A DNA stretch of 34,380 bases from positions 1 to 34,380 of the forward strand of contig CACBNI010000010.1 in NCBI GenBank assembly GCA_902540595.1, written 5' to 3'. The stretch is from an uncultured Pelagibacteraceae bacterium. GTDB taxonomy: Bacteria > Pseudomonadota > Alphaproteobacteria > Pelagibacterales > Pelagibacteraceae. A model generated the notes under the pieces. The model was not told the DNA's origin and did no database searches. It was given only the letters and a program-made list of their open reading frames with translations. The position numbers and the translations under genes are program-made. This document shows, in pieces, positions 16,696-24,238 of this stretch (position 1 is its first letter; every line of letters begins with the position of its first letter).

Positions 16696-16762
16696 AATAG
16701 GTTGTGAACAAAGAAAACGCAAGTAAACTGTGGAAACTGATACAGGAAGCTGGCGATTATTT
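16696..16762 (+). repeat. Direct repeat copy B
   Basis: The 5' end and start-codon region of the intact small gene at 16704; matches copy A at 14847-14916 in the same orientation, about 1.85 kb away. The two copies bracket the yajQ fragment and the SGNH-like gene. Confidence 0.85.
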
Positions 16763-16931
16763 GGAGGGTCAATTACCAGAACATCCAAATCACCCTAAAG
16801 GACGTAATCCTTATGCACATGTAGCTCTTGCTGTAAAAAATAAATTTAATAATAGCTACAAAGATATAGATGACAGTAAATTCGACGAGGTAATTAAATA
16901 TATAAATTATTTAAGACAAAGCCCTAATTGA
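16704..16931 (+). CDS. Small conserved hypothetical protein
   Basis: A 75-residue protein starting at GTG and reading MNKENASKLWKLIQEAGDYL, then GQLPEHPNHPKGRNPYAHVA and a C-terminal half with KFNNSYKDIDD and YINYLRQ. It is soluble, with a Pro/His/Asn-rich centre between two helices. I do not recognise a named domain. The 5' part is duplicated at 14858, and the intact copy has no stop or frameshift. It is followed by the convergent threonine aldolase gene one base later. It is a likely real gene because of its even protein-like composition and the duplication of a coding-conserved segment. Confidence 0.7.
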   Translation: MNKENASKLWKLIQEAGDYLEGQLPEHPNHPKGRNPYAHVALAVKNKFNNSYKDIDDSKFDEVIKYINYLRQSPN

Positions 16932-16932
16932 T

Positions 16933-17979
16933 CTAAGGTTTAATTATATTTAAAAAATTATCAATATCATTAGGATCGGTATTCCAGGCAGTTACAAGCC
17001 TAACAGCTTTACCATCCCACTCATCATCATTAATTGTATATCCCTCAGAATTCAACTGCTTAATAATTTTCTCAGGAATTTTTACAAATATCTCATTTGC
17101 ATAGGTTGGATATGCAAGTTTAATTTGTGGATATTTGTTTAATCCATCACTCAATTTTTTACCCATTAAATTGGCATGTTTTGCATTTTTTAACCATACA
17201 TCGTTCGAAATATAAGCATCTAATTGGGCAGAAACAAAACTCATCTTAGATAATAAATGCCCTGCTCTTTTCATTAAAAAAGGTAAGTTCCCCACTAATT
17301 CAGGTTTAAAAAAAATTATTGCTTCAGCTGCTAAACAGCCATTTTTAGTAGCCCCAAATGACAATACATCTATCCCTGATTTCCATGTCATTTCTGCTGG
17401 TGAACAGTTTAAAGATACTAATGCATTTGCAAATCTCGCACCATCCATATGGATATTCAATTTATGCTTATGAGCAACATCTGAAATATCTTTAATTTCA
17501 TCTAACTGATAAGCTTCTCCAGTTTCAGTTAATTGTGTTATGCTTACTGAAGAAGGTTGAGTGTGATGAACAATATCTTTACCAATTACATTTTCATCTA
17601 ATTCTTTAGCTGTAATTTTTCCGTCAACACCATAAATATTAACTAATTTTGCACCTCCAGTATAAAATTCAGGTGCTCCACATTCATCAGTATTTATGTG
17701 AGAAAATCTATGACAATAAATATTACCAAATGATGGTGTCATTGTTGAAAGCGCCAACGCGTTAGAAGCTGTCCCAGATGCAGTTGGAAAAACAATTACT
17801 TTTTTTTCAAAAATTTCTGAAAATTTATTTTGTAATTCTGTGGATATTTGATCATTCCCATAAGGAGTTCTATCACCATCATTTGCTTTTAAAATTGCAT
17901 TTAATACTTCTGGGCATGCTCCTGTAACATTGTCTGAAGCAAATTGTACTCTTTCTCTTTTAGTCTTAATCTGGACCAT
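16933..17979 (-). CDS. ltaE: Low-specificity L-threonine aldolase
   Basis: PLP enzyme that splits threonine (or allo-threonine) to glycine and acetaldehyde. The 348-residue protein has FASDNVTGACPEVLNAI at the start, PTASGTASNALAL (about residues 65-77), HMDGARFANAL (about 177-188) and the PLP lysine in LSFGATKNG (Lys212). It is the last gene of a minus-strand operon, 2 nt after the amidinotransferase. In organisms of this type, which often need an outside source of glycine or serine, it would supply glycine; the same glycine could be the acceptor for the amidinotransferase. Confidence 0.93.
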   Translation of the reverse strand: MVQIKTKRERVQFASDNVTGACPEVLNAILKANDGDRTPYGNDQISTELQNKFSEIFEKKVIVFPTASGTASNALALSTMTPSFGNIYCHRFSHINTDECGAPEFYTGGAKLVNIYGVDGKITAKELDENVIGKDIVHHTQPSSVSITQLTETGEAYQLDEIKDISDVAHKHKLNIHMDGARFANALVSLNCSPAEMTWKSGIDVLSFGATKNGCLAAEAIIFFKPELVGNLPFLMKRAGHLLSKMSFVSAQLDAYISNDVWLKNAKHANLMGKKLSDGLNKYPQIKLAYPTYANEIFVKIPEKIIKQLNSEGYTINDDEWDGKAVRLVTAWNTDPNDIDNFLNIIKP

Positions 17980-17981
17980 AG

Positions 17982-19097
17982 TTATTGCTTTGGAAAATAA
18001 TCTTTTAATACACCGTCTCTATAAACATCTGCTGTACAACAGTGAAGACCTCCACCAAATGCATAAGCATCCCTTAGTTCCACTGGAACGACCTCCATTC
18101 CTAACTTATCCAGTTGTTCAGCTTGATAAATTTCACTTTTTTCAACACAAACAGTCTTTGGATCTAAAACAAGTATATTCATGGAGAGCCAAGTAGATGA
18201 ATAGCATAAAGGTGGTGGCTCGTTATGTGCAGGTTGCGCGCTATCAATTATTTCCCAACCATTATTTTCAAATAGTTTTCTCTGTTCATTAGGCAATCTT
18301 CTTTGTGGATTATTAATAATTAATCCCTCTTTAATTGGAGTGAAGGTTGCATCAATATGGATTGGGTATGGATCACCTGGAAAATTTACTGCATGAACTC
18401 TATGATCCTTGTAATGTCTTTTGAGCCAATTTATACCTTTTAGATTTGTAGTAAAACCATGTTGTACTACAAGGTCTTTTCCAAATCTTAAAACATCTGC
18501 TGCATCAAATAAAGGTTCCTCCTCTGTAGTTACAAAGAGCTTTTTTTCAGTCCACTCTAATCTTTTTTCAACTCCAATTTTATCTGAAAGATAATCTTTT
18601 CTATAATCTAATTCTGTTAATCTTGGTTTTGGAGCAGATTCATGTCGCATATTTGGATCTAGATTATAATAGTTCTGTAATAGCGGTCGATAGCATAAAT
18701 ATTCAAACCATCTGGAACGGTAACTCATTGTTGCCTCTAATATTTCATTTCCAACAGTCAATAAAACATCTCTAGGAGGCATACAACCAAACATGGTCTC
18801 TGCTTCCCAATCAGGTGTTGAAGTTTTTTGATTAAAGTTGATAGGGGTTGGTCTATCAACTTTAATTCCTCTATTTTCAAGCAAGGCTGCAAAATCATCT
18901 AATAATTGATTAGCTTTATCTGTTGTATCTTTCGTTCTTGGTCCAAACTGTCCTCTCATATCACTATTTTCAGGAACTTTTGCATCTAAAGCTGGTTCTG
19001 GCGCAGGAATGCAAGTACCATCAGCTTTGCCAATTATAACATGCTTTAAAGGGTCCCACTCGTTCCAACTGTTAACAATAGTTTTATTTCTACTCAT
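17982..19097 (-). CDS. Glycine amidinotransferase (AGAT-like)
   Basis: Guanidino-group-modifying enzyme of the amidinotransferase family, 371 residues. The catalytic elements of L-arginine:glycine amidinotransferase are clear: FDAADVLRFGKD (about 197-208), the His of PIHIDATF (His247, with Asp249), and the nucleophile Cys in GGGLHCCTADV (Cys353). The N-terminus SWNEWDPLKHVIIG and the STWLSMNILVLDPK segment also match AGAT and StrB1-type enzymes rather than arginine deiminase. The likely reaction moves the amidino group of arginine to glycine, giving guanidinoacetate and ornithine, but other amine acceptors are possible. No guanidinoacetate methyltransferase is seen nearby. It lies 2-3 nt from ltaE and an EamA transporter. 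Confidence 0.9.
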   Translation of the reverse strand: MSRNKTIVNSWNEWDPLKHVIIGKADGTCIPAPEPALDAKVPENSDMRGQFGPRTKDTTDKANQLLDDFAALLENRGIKVDRPTPINFNQKTSTPDWEAETMFGCMPPRDVLLTVGNEILEATMSYRSRWFEYLCYRPLLQNYYNLDPNMRHESAPKPRLTELDYRKDYLSDKIGVEKRLEWTEKKLFVTTEEEPLFDAADVLRFGKDLVVQHGFTTNLKGINWLKRHYKDHRVHAVNFPGDPYPIHIDATFTPIKEGLIINNPQRRLPNEQRKLFENNGWEIIDSAQPAHNEPPPLCYSSTWLSMNILVLDPKTVCVEKSEIYQAEQLDKLGMEVVPVELRDAYAFGGGLHCCTADVYRDGVLKDYFPKQ

Positions 19098-19100
19098 AAT

Positions 19101-20006
19101 TTAATTTAATGCGATATGTCTTTTATTCCACCTCATGATAAGGCTGTAATAGATTATTGATACAAAAAGGAAAAAACCACCAATAATTGTATTTGTATCA
19201 GGTACTTCATTTATGCCAAATAATGGTAACCATACCCAGAATATTCCACCAATAACTTCTGTTAAAGATAATAAAGTTAGTTCAGCAGCAGGTATTGCTT
19301 TTGAGCCAATTGAGTACAAAATTAAACCAAAACATACTAAAGTACCATGTAGAGAAAATAATGATCCATTATAACTTGTAGAAAAAAAAATTAAATCATT
19401 TGTAATAATTGCAATTGAAGCAAATACAAAACAAAAAAAACCAGCAAAAGCAACTGTAGTAAATTTAGGAGTTTCTTTTCTCCATCTTAAAGTTACAGAA
19501 AAAACTGAGAAGCCTATTGAGGATGTAAGTCCAAATACAAAACCTATTAAAGATTTTTCACCATTGTTGCCTATAGCCATAATTAGTATACCGATAGTAG
19601 CAATAATAATTGATACCCAGACATTAAAAGAAATTCTTTCTCTTAGAAATAAAAAAGCTAATAACGCAGTAAAAAATGGCATTGCCGCTAAGCAAAGTAA
19701 AGTTATAGCAGCACTAGTATTTGTAATAGAATAAATAAATGTAATCATAGCAACACCAAGACCCGATCCACCAATTAACCCTGACAAACCAATTTTAAAA
19801 TAATTTTTGTAAAAATTTTTTCCTTCTTCAAAAAATAAATAGAGATTTAACAAAATAAAAATAGTAAGCCCTCTTCCGAAGATATACTGCCATGGAACTA
19901 GATGTGGATTATCCATATACCTTACAACCAAAGGGCCAAACGACCACAATAATCCAGCAAACAAAACAACAGGAACAGCGATTTTAGGACTTTTGAGCTC
20001 TAACAT
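19101..20006 (-). CDS. EamA-family transporter in the amidinotransferase operon
   Basis: Inner-membrane DMT/EamA transporter of 301 residues with about ten helices in two repeats; characteristic stretches are NTSAAITLLCLAAMPFFTA (about residues 92-110) and IPAAELTLLSLTEVIGGIFW (about 236-255). It is the first gene of the EamA-amidinotransferase-threonine aldolase operon and lies 3 nt before the amidinotransferase. It is clearly related in plan to the EamA gene at 8245 but not a recent copy. The operon suggests export of a guanidino compound or amino acid, which is inference. Confidence 0.88.
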   Translation of the reverse strand: MLELKSPKIAVPVVLFAGLLWSFGPLVVRYMDNPHLVPWQYIFGRGLTIFILLNLYLFFEEGKNFYKNYFKIGLSGLIGGSGLGVAMITFIYSITNTSAAITLLCLAAMPFFTALLAFLFLRERISFNVWVSIIIATIGILIMAIGNNGEKSLIGFVFGLTSSIGFSVFSVTLRWRKETPKFTTVAFAGFFCFVFASIAIITNDLIFFSTSYNGSLFSLHGTLVCFGLILYSIGSKAIPAAELTLLSLTEVIGGIFWVWLPLFGINEVPDTNTIIGGFFLFVSIIYYSLIMRWNKRHIALN

Positions 20007-20056
20007 ATCCAGAAATCTAGTTCTAAATAGAATATTCTACAACAAAAATGTATTTA

Positions 20057-21310
20057 CTAAATCAAACTTTGATTTGGATTGTTCGGAAAATAACAATCAA
20101 TGATCTCACCCTTTTTAAATTTAGACTTTCCTGATGGTAATAAAGCCCAAATATTTGATTTAACAAAAGATTTAATTCTGAATGACTCCTGACCTTTTAA
20201 AATATTCACTTCTAATTTTCCATCTTTGGTTGTGTTTAGTTTACTCTTTGCAAATCTAGTAAATTTTTTCTTTTTTAAAAAATCATTTTTTAAAATAGCT
20301 TTAACTGGTTTTTCTACTTCTAAACCTAAAAGATTTGCAATATAGGGATAAACAAAAAACCTAAAACATGCGGATGACGACATTGGATTTCCAGGTAAAC
20401 CAAAAATAGCTTTTTGTTTTCCTTTGATTTTGGCAAATAAAATTGGTTTACCTGGTCTTATCGCTACGCTTTTAAAATAATTAGACAAATTTAGTGTTTT
20501 AACAACACTTGGTATATAATCAAATTTTCCGGCTGAAACCGCCCCAGAGGTAATGACAATATCTATCTTAGAATTCAATAATTTTTTAATTTTAGACTTA
20601 AAAATATTTCGATGATTATCTTTTAATATACCTCCATTTTTAAAATTAAATAGAAAATTATTATTTAGGCTCTTTATATAATGACTGTTAGAATTTCTAA
20701 CTTTCCAATTAGCTATTATATCCTTATTAGATATCTCATTACCTGTCGAAAAAAATAAAATATTTATTTTTTTTTTAACCTTAATATTTTTTATACCCAA
20801 AGTTTTAAAAGCTAATATATGATTTGGTAAAATAATAGTATTTTTTTGTATAACAAGTTCACCTTTTTTATAATCAGACCCCGAAAATCTTACATTATCA
20901 TATTTTATTATTTTTTTTTTAATCATAATGAATTTTCTAACTTTTTTGTTTGGATAAAAATTAATTCTTTCTATTGGAATAATAGTGTTAAAACCTTTTG
21001 GAATAATTCCTCCAGTCATTATTTCTACTGCTTCAAATTTTTTAATTTTTTTCTTAAATGGCTTATCTCCAGCAGATATAGATCCTATAATTTTAAAGGC
21101 TTTCGGTTTTAGTCTATTTAATTTTTTAGTATCACTTGAATTAATTGCATAGCCATCAAAAGCAGCATTATTTCCAGCTGGATAATTAAATTTTGAATAA
21201 ATATTTGAAGAAGAAACTCTATTTAAAGATTTTGTGCTTAAAACATTTTCATTTTTGATTTTAAGTCTACCTTTGTTTAGGATTTGTATTGAATTTTGAT
21301 AACTAATCAT
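20057..21310 (-). CDS. moeA: Molybdopterin molybdenumtransferase MoeA
   Basis: Inserts molybdate into adenylylated molybdopterin in the last step of molybdenum cofactor synthesis. The 417 residues carry NNAAFDGYAI (about residues 48-57), SISAGDKP, EIMTGGIIPKGFNTIIPIE (about 94-112), FSTGNEIS, ITSGAVSAGKFDYIP (about 255-269), and RPGKPILFA with GLPGNPMSSSACF (about 299-312). The gene is remarkably AT- and lysine-rich. Its start overlaps the mobA stop by 8 nt, so the two form an operon. No molybdoenzyme gene is seen in the window. Confidence 0.93.
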   Translation of the reverse strand: MISYQNSIQILNKGRLKIKNENVLSTKSLNRVSSSNIYSKFNYPAGNNAAFDGYAINSSDTKKLNRLKPKAFKIIGSISAGDKPFKKKIKKFEAVEIMTGGIIPKGFNTIIPIERINFYPNKKVRKFIMIKKKIIKYDNVRFSGSDYKKGELVIQKNTIILPNHILAFKTLGIKNIKVKKKINILFFSTGNEISNKDIIANWKVRNSNSHYIKSLNNNFLFNFKNGGILKDNHRNIFKSKIKKLLNSKIDIVITSGAVSAGKFDYIPSVVKTLNLSNYFKSVAIRPGKPILFAKIKGKQKAIFGLPGNPMSSSACFRFFVYPYIANLLGLEVEKPVKAILKNDFLKKKKFTRFAKSKLNTTKDGKLEVNILKGQESFRIKSFVKSNIWALLPSGKSKFKKGEIIDCYFPNNPNQSLI

Positions 21311-21911
21311 TTTTTATCTTTTCTTTTGCTATTTCTAAGTCATCTTTAGTATTAATATTAAAAAAAGGATCTTCATAAGTAAATTCTATATTTATAATTT
21401 TCACTCCAATACTGTTTGCCCATGTCTCAAGTTTTTTATGTCCCTTATTTAAATCTTCCTCTAATTTTTCCATCAAATCGATAGACCATACGCCAAAAAT
21501 ATTGTGTCTTATATTATTTGATTTTATAAAAAAAAGTTTACTTTCTTCTACATTTATTTCACTTAAAAACTTTTTTAAAATCTCCTTTTTAAAAAACGGT
21601 GTATCTACAGGAAAAGTTGAAATCCATTTATAATTACTATTTTTTTCCTTTGCCCATTTCATTGCACTTAAAACTCCACCTAGAGGTCCTTGTCCTTTTT
21701 TAAAATCTTTAATTGTTGATATTTTTTTAGATTTGTGAAATGCAATTTGATTGTTGGTAACTACCAAAATTTCTTTAAACTCATTAACTATTTCTGATAA
21801 AATATAATCAATAAGGAGCTTTCCATTTAATTTTGCTTGAGATTTATCTTCTCCAAACCTGTAAGACTTTCCGCCTGCTAGCACAGTGCCTAAAATATTG
21901 TTATGATCCAT
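21303..21911 (-). CDS. mobA: Molybdenum cofactor guanylyltransferase MobA
   Basis: Transfers GMP to molybdopterin to make the guanine dinucleotide cofactor used by DMSO-reductase-type enzymes. The 202-residue protein shows the nucleotidyltransferase start GTVLAGGKSYRFGEDKS, the GQGPLGGVLSAMKWA segment (about residues 74-88), and FPVDTPFFKKEIL (about 99-111). Family members usually have RMG where this has RFG. It overlaps moeA by 8 nt and is divergent from the SufU-like gene, with a 43 nt shared upstream region. Confidence 0.88.
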   Translation of the reverse strand: MDHNNILGTVLAGGKSYRFGEDKSQAKLNGKLLIDYILSEIVNEFKEILVVTNNQIAFHKSKKISTIKDFKKGQGPLGGVLSAMKWAKEKNSNYKWISTFPVDTPFFKKEILKKFLSEINVEESKLFFIKSNNIRHNIFGVWSIDLMEKLEEDLNKGHKKLETWANSIGVKIINIEFTYEDPFFNINTKDDLEIAKEKIKND

Positions 21912-21954
21912 TAGATAAAATATAAAACATTAACTCTTGATTTAAAGAAATATT

Positions 21955-22353
21955 ATGGATCTTAAAATTTTAGAAATCGCTTCTGACACAAAGAATAATA
22001 AAAATATCAAAAACTATACTCACTTTGCTAAATCCAAAAATCCATTATGTGGTGATGAAATTCAAATTAAGCTTGTGATAAAAGACGAAAAACTGATTGA
22101 TTTTGGTTATCAAGGAAAATCATGTGTTTATTGTCAAGCTACCGCAAGTTTATTGTCAAAAAATTTAATTAACTCAAAAAAAAATAAAATTAATGAAATT
22201 TGTGATTTTGCAAAATCTTTTTTTAACAAAAGGCATGAAACTATAGAAAAAAAATGGTCTTTTTTGAGTAAATTGTTTAATCATAATAATATATCCAGAA
22301 AGGAATGTATTCTTCTTCCTTTTAACGCACTAAAAAAAATAGTATCAAATTAA
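21955..22353 (+). CDS. sufU: SufU/IscU-like protein
   Basis: Small protein of the IscU/SufU family, 132 residues. Ligands are Cys32 and Asp34 (NPLCGDE), Cys57 with Cys60 (GKSCVYCQATASLLS) and Cys118 (RKECILLPF). The Cys32-Cys57 spacing equals that of Bacillus SufU (25 residues), and the third Cys is at a near-equal distance (61 against 62). In Gram-positives SufU is a zinc protein that accepts sulfur from SufS. No suf or isc gene adjoins it here, so its partner is elsewhere. The gene is divergent from mobA and 3 nt ahead of the HPP gene. An IscU-like scaffold is the alternative. Confidence 0.8.
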   Translation: MDLKILEIASDTKNNKNIKNYTHFAKSKNPLCGDEIQIKLVIKDEKLIDFGYQGKSCVYCQATASLLSKNLINSKKNKINEICDFAKSFFNKRHETIEKKWSFLSKLFNHNNISRKECILLPFNALKKIVSN

Positions 22354-22356
22354 ATT

Positions 22357-22821
22357 ATGGGAAATATAAAACAATCATTCTTTGCAGGTTTATTTTCAGT
22401 TATAACAATAGGAATATTAACTCTTCTTACTTATAAAACTGAGTATGGAATATTTTTGATCGCTTCTTTTGGATCTTCAATGGTATTACTCTACGGATAC
22501 CCCGAAAGTCCTTTTGCACAGCCAAAAAATGTTTTCTTTGGTCATCTTCTTACTGCACTTGTGGGAATGATTTTTTTATACTTTGTCCCTTTGCCAATAT
22601 ATTTAACAATACCTTTAGCTGTTGGTTTTGGGGTTGGTTTAATGATATTGCTAAATGTTACTCATCCTCCAGCTGGTGGTAATCCAATCATAGTAATCAT
22701 GGGTAGTGTGTCATTAGACTACTTACTAACACCGGTTATTTCTGGTTCAATAATTATTATTATTTTTGCAATAATTATTAATCGATTTATTTTAAAAAAA
22801 AATTATCCGTCTAAGAAATAA
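22357..22821 (+). CDS. HPP family integral membrane protein
   Basis: Integral membrane protein of 154 residues, about five helices, with the family hallmark VTHPPAGGNP (about residues 106-115) and SSMVLLYGYPESPFAQPKN after the second helix. HPP-domain proteins are implicated in nitrite transport in cyanobacteria and chloroplasts; many bacterial members are uncharacterised. It starts 3 nt after the SufU-like gene. No CBS domain is present. The function is therefore only tentatively an anion transporter. Confidence 0.85.
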   Translation: MGNIKQSFFAGLFSVITIGILTLLTYKTEYGIFLIASFGSSMVLLYGYPESPFAQPKNVFFGHLLTALVGMIFLYFVPLPIYLTIPLAVGFGVGLMILLNVTHPPAGGNPIIVIMGSVSLDYLLTPVISGSIIIIIFAIIINRFILKKNYPSKK

Positions 22822-22830
22822 TTTGTTTGC

Positions 22831-22860
22831 TAGCCTCTCAAAAATGAGGTTAGATGGCTA
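22831..22860 (+). promoter_or_regulatory. Two-part hairpin in the formate dehydrogenase leader
   Basis: Outer stem TAGCC (22831-22835) pairs with GGCTA (22856-22860). Inner stem TCTCA (22836-22840) pairs with TGAGG (22845-22849, one T-G pair) around an AAAA loop. Six unpaired bases (22850-22855) form a one-sided bulge. There is no T-run, so it is not an ordinary terminator. It lies between the HPP stop and the formate dehydrogenase ribosome site. Confidence 0.45.
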
Positions 22861-22888
22861 AAAAATTAATTAATGCTTTATTACATAC

Positions 22889-22893
22889 AGGAG
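22889..22893 (+). promoter_or_regulatory. Strong ribosome binding site of formate dehydrogenase
   Basis: AGGAG lies 5 nt before the ATG at 22899. It fixes the start codon and suggests high expression, since most genes in this window have weak sites. Confidence 0.65.
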
Positions 22894-22898
22894 AATAA

Positions 22899-24098
22899 AT
22901 GAAGATATTATGTGTATTATATGATGATCCAAAAGGCGGAATGCCAAAATCATATCCCCTTGGTGATCTTCCTAAATTAGAAAAATATCCCGATGGAATG
23001 ACTTTACCTAGTCCAAAAGGCAGAGACTTCACACCAGGAGAGTTATTAGGATGTGTTTCAGGTGGATTGGGATTAAGAAAATATTTAGAGTCTAATGGTC
23101 ATGAATTTATAGTTACAAATAGTAAAGATGGCGATGGATGTGAGGCTGATAAACATATAGTTGATGCAGATATAGTTATATCTCAACCATTTTTTCCTTA
23201 TTATTTAACAAAAGAGAGAATTGCAAAAGCAAAAAATTTAAAAATGGCTATTACTGCTGGAATAGGATCAGATCATGTTGATTTACAAGCAGCAATGGAT
23301 AACAAAATTGATGTGGTAGAAGTTACATTTTGTAATTCAAGATCAGTAGCTGAACATATAGTTATGATGATTGTTTCAATGGTGAGGGATTATCATAATC
23401 AACATAGGATTGTTAATGAAGGAGGCTGGAATATTGCAGATGCTGTACAAAGATCTTATGACGTTGAAGGTATGCATATAGGAACTGTAGCTGCAGGTCG
23501 TATTGGTTTAGATGCGCTAAGAAAAATGAAACCTTTTGATGTACATTTACATTACTTTGATAGACATAAATTGCCTGATGGTGTTGAAAAAGAATTAAAT
23601 TTAACTTTTCATGACTCTGTGGAGTCAATGGTTAAAGTTTGTGATGTTGTGACAATTAATTGTCCTCTTCATCCTGAAACTGAAAACCTATTTGATGAAG
23701 CAATGATTAGTAAAATGAAAAAAGGTGCATACATTGTAAATACTGCTAGAGGTAAAATTTGCAATCGTGAGGCTATTGCTAAAGCTTTAGAAAGTGGACA
23801 ATTAAGTGGTTATGCTGGAGATGTTTGGTTCCCACAGCCAGCTCCGAATGATCATGTTTGGAGAACTATGCCAAATCATGGAATGACACCACATACATCT
23901 GGAACCTCATTATCTGCTCAAGCAAGATACGCTGATGGAGTAAGAGAAATTTTGGAATGTTTCTTTGCTGGTAGCGAAATCAGAAACCAATACCTTATTG
24001 TTAAAGATGGTCAATTAGCTGGAATGGGTGCTCACTCGTATAGTAAAGGATCAGCCACAGGTGGATCAGAGGAAGCAGCTAAGTACAAGAAAAAATAA
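22899..24098 (+). CDS. fdh: NAD-dependent formate dehydrogenase
   Basis: Single-subunit, metal-free dehydrogenase of the D-2-hydroxyacid family that oxidises formate to CO2 and reduces NAD. The 399 residues keep the known catalytic residues of the Pseudomonas sp. 101 enzyme at the same numbers: Ile122 (AGIGSDH), Asn146 (TFCNSRS), Arg284 (NTARGKI), Gln313 (FPQPAP) and His332 (PHTSGTS). The nucleotide site is TVAAGRIG (about 196-203), and Asp221 (FDRHKLP) indicates NAD rather than NADP. It needs no molybdenum despite the nearby moeA-mobA. It is set off by a structured leader, a strong ribosome site and a clear terminator, so it is probably a single, highly expressed gene of one-carbon oxidation. 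Confidence 0.97.
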   Translation: MKILCVLYDDPKGGMPKSYPLGDLPKLEKYPDGMTLPSPKGRDFTPGELLGCVSGGLGLRKYLESNGHEFIVTNSKDGDGCEADKHIVDADIVISQPFFPYYLTKERIAKAKNLKMAITAGIGSDHVDLQAAMDNKIDVVEVTFCNSRSVAEHIVMMIVSMVRDYHNQHRIVNEGGWNIADAVQRSYDVEGMHIGTVAAGRIGLDALRKMKPFDVHLHYFDRHKLPDGVEKELNLTFHDSVESMVKVCDVVTINCPLHPETENLFDEAMISKMKKGAYIVNTARGKICNREAIAKALESGQLSGYAGDVWFPQPAPNDHVWRTMPNHGMTPHTSGTSLSAQARYADGVREILECFFAGSEIRNQYLIVKDGQLAGMGAHSYSKGSATGGSEEAAKYKKK

Positions 24099-24117
24099 TT
24101 TACACTAAAACTTATTG

Positions 24118-24150
24118 AAGGTAGTTTACTAAAGTAGACTACCTTTAATT
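24118..24150 (+). terminator. Rho-independent terminator after formate dehydrogenase
   Basis: AAGGTAGTTTAC (24118-24129) pairs with GTAGACTACCTT (24134-24145) in a 12-bp stem with one G-T pair and a TAAA loop. It is followed by TAATT and further T-rich sequence. It lies 20 nt after the stop codon. Confidence 0.85.
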
Positions 24151-24238
24151 ATTTAATCTAAAATCTATAGTATATTGAATATAAAAAAACTTGAAAAAAG
24201 TAAGAAATTTTAAATAATATATAAAACTTAATAAACCT

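Noticed and set aside
17930..18196. Plus-strand 88-codon ORF
   Set aside because: It lies opposite the well-supported amidinotransferase and threonine aldolase genes and has no domain-like sequence.
17982..19097. Arginine deiminase
   Set aside because: The HIDATF and GGGLHCCT motifs and the N-terminal region fit amidinotransferases; arginine deiminase has different motifs around its Cys.
20846..21112. Plus-strand 88-codon ORF rich in Phe and Tyr
   Set aside because: It is the complement of lysine-rich moeA codons; a shadow frame.
22899..24098. Molybdenum formate dehydrogenase, because of adjacent moeA and mobA
   Set aside because: The protein is a 399-residue NAD-type dehydrogenase with all catalytic residues of the metal-free enzyme; no Mo-pterin domain.
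24151..24238. Promoter boxes for selO
   Set aside because: TATAGT-like and TTGAAT-like words occur, but in such AT-rich sequence they cannot be told from chance.
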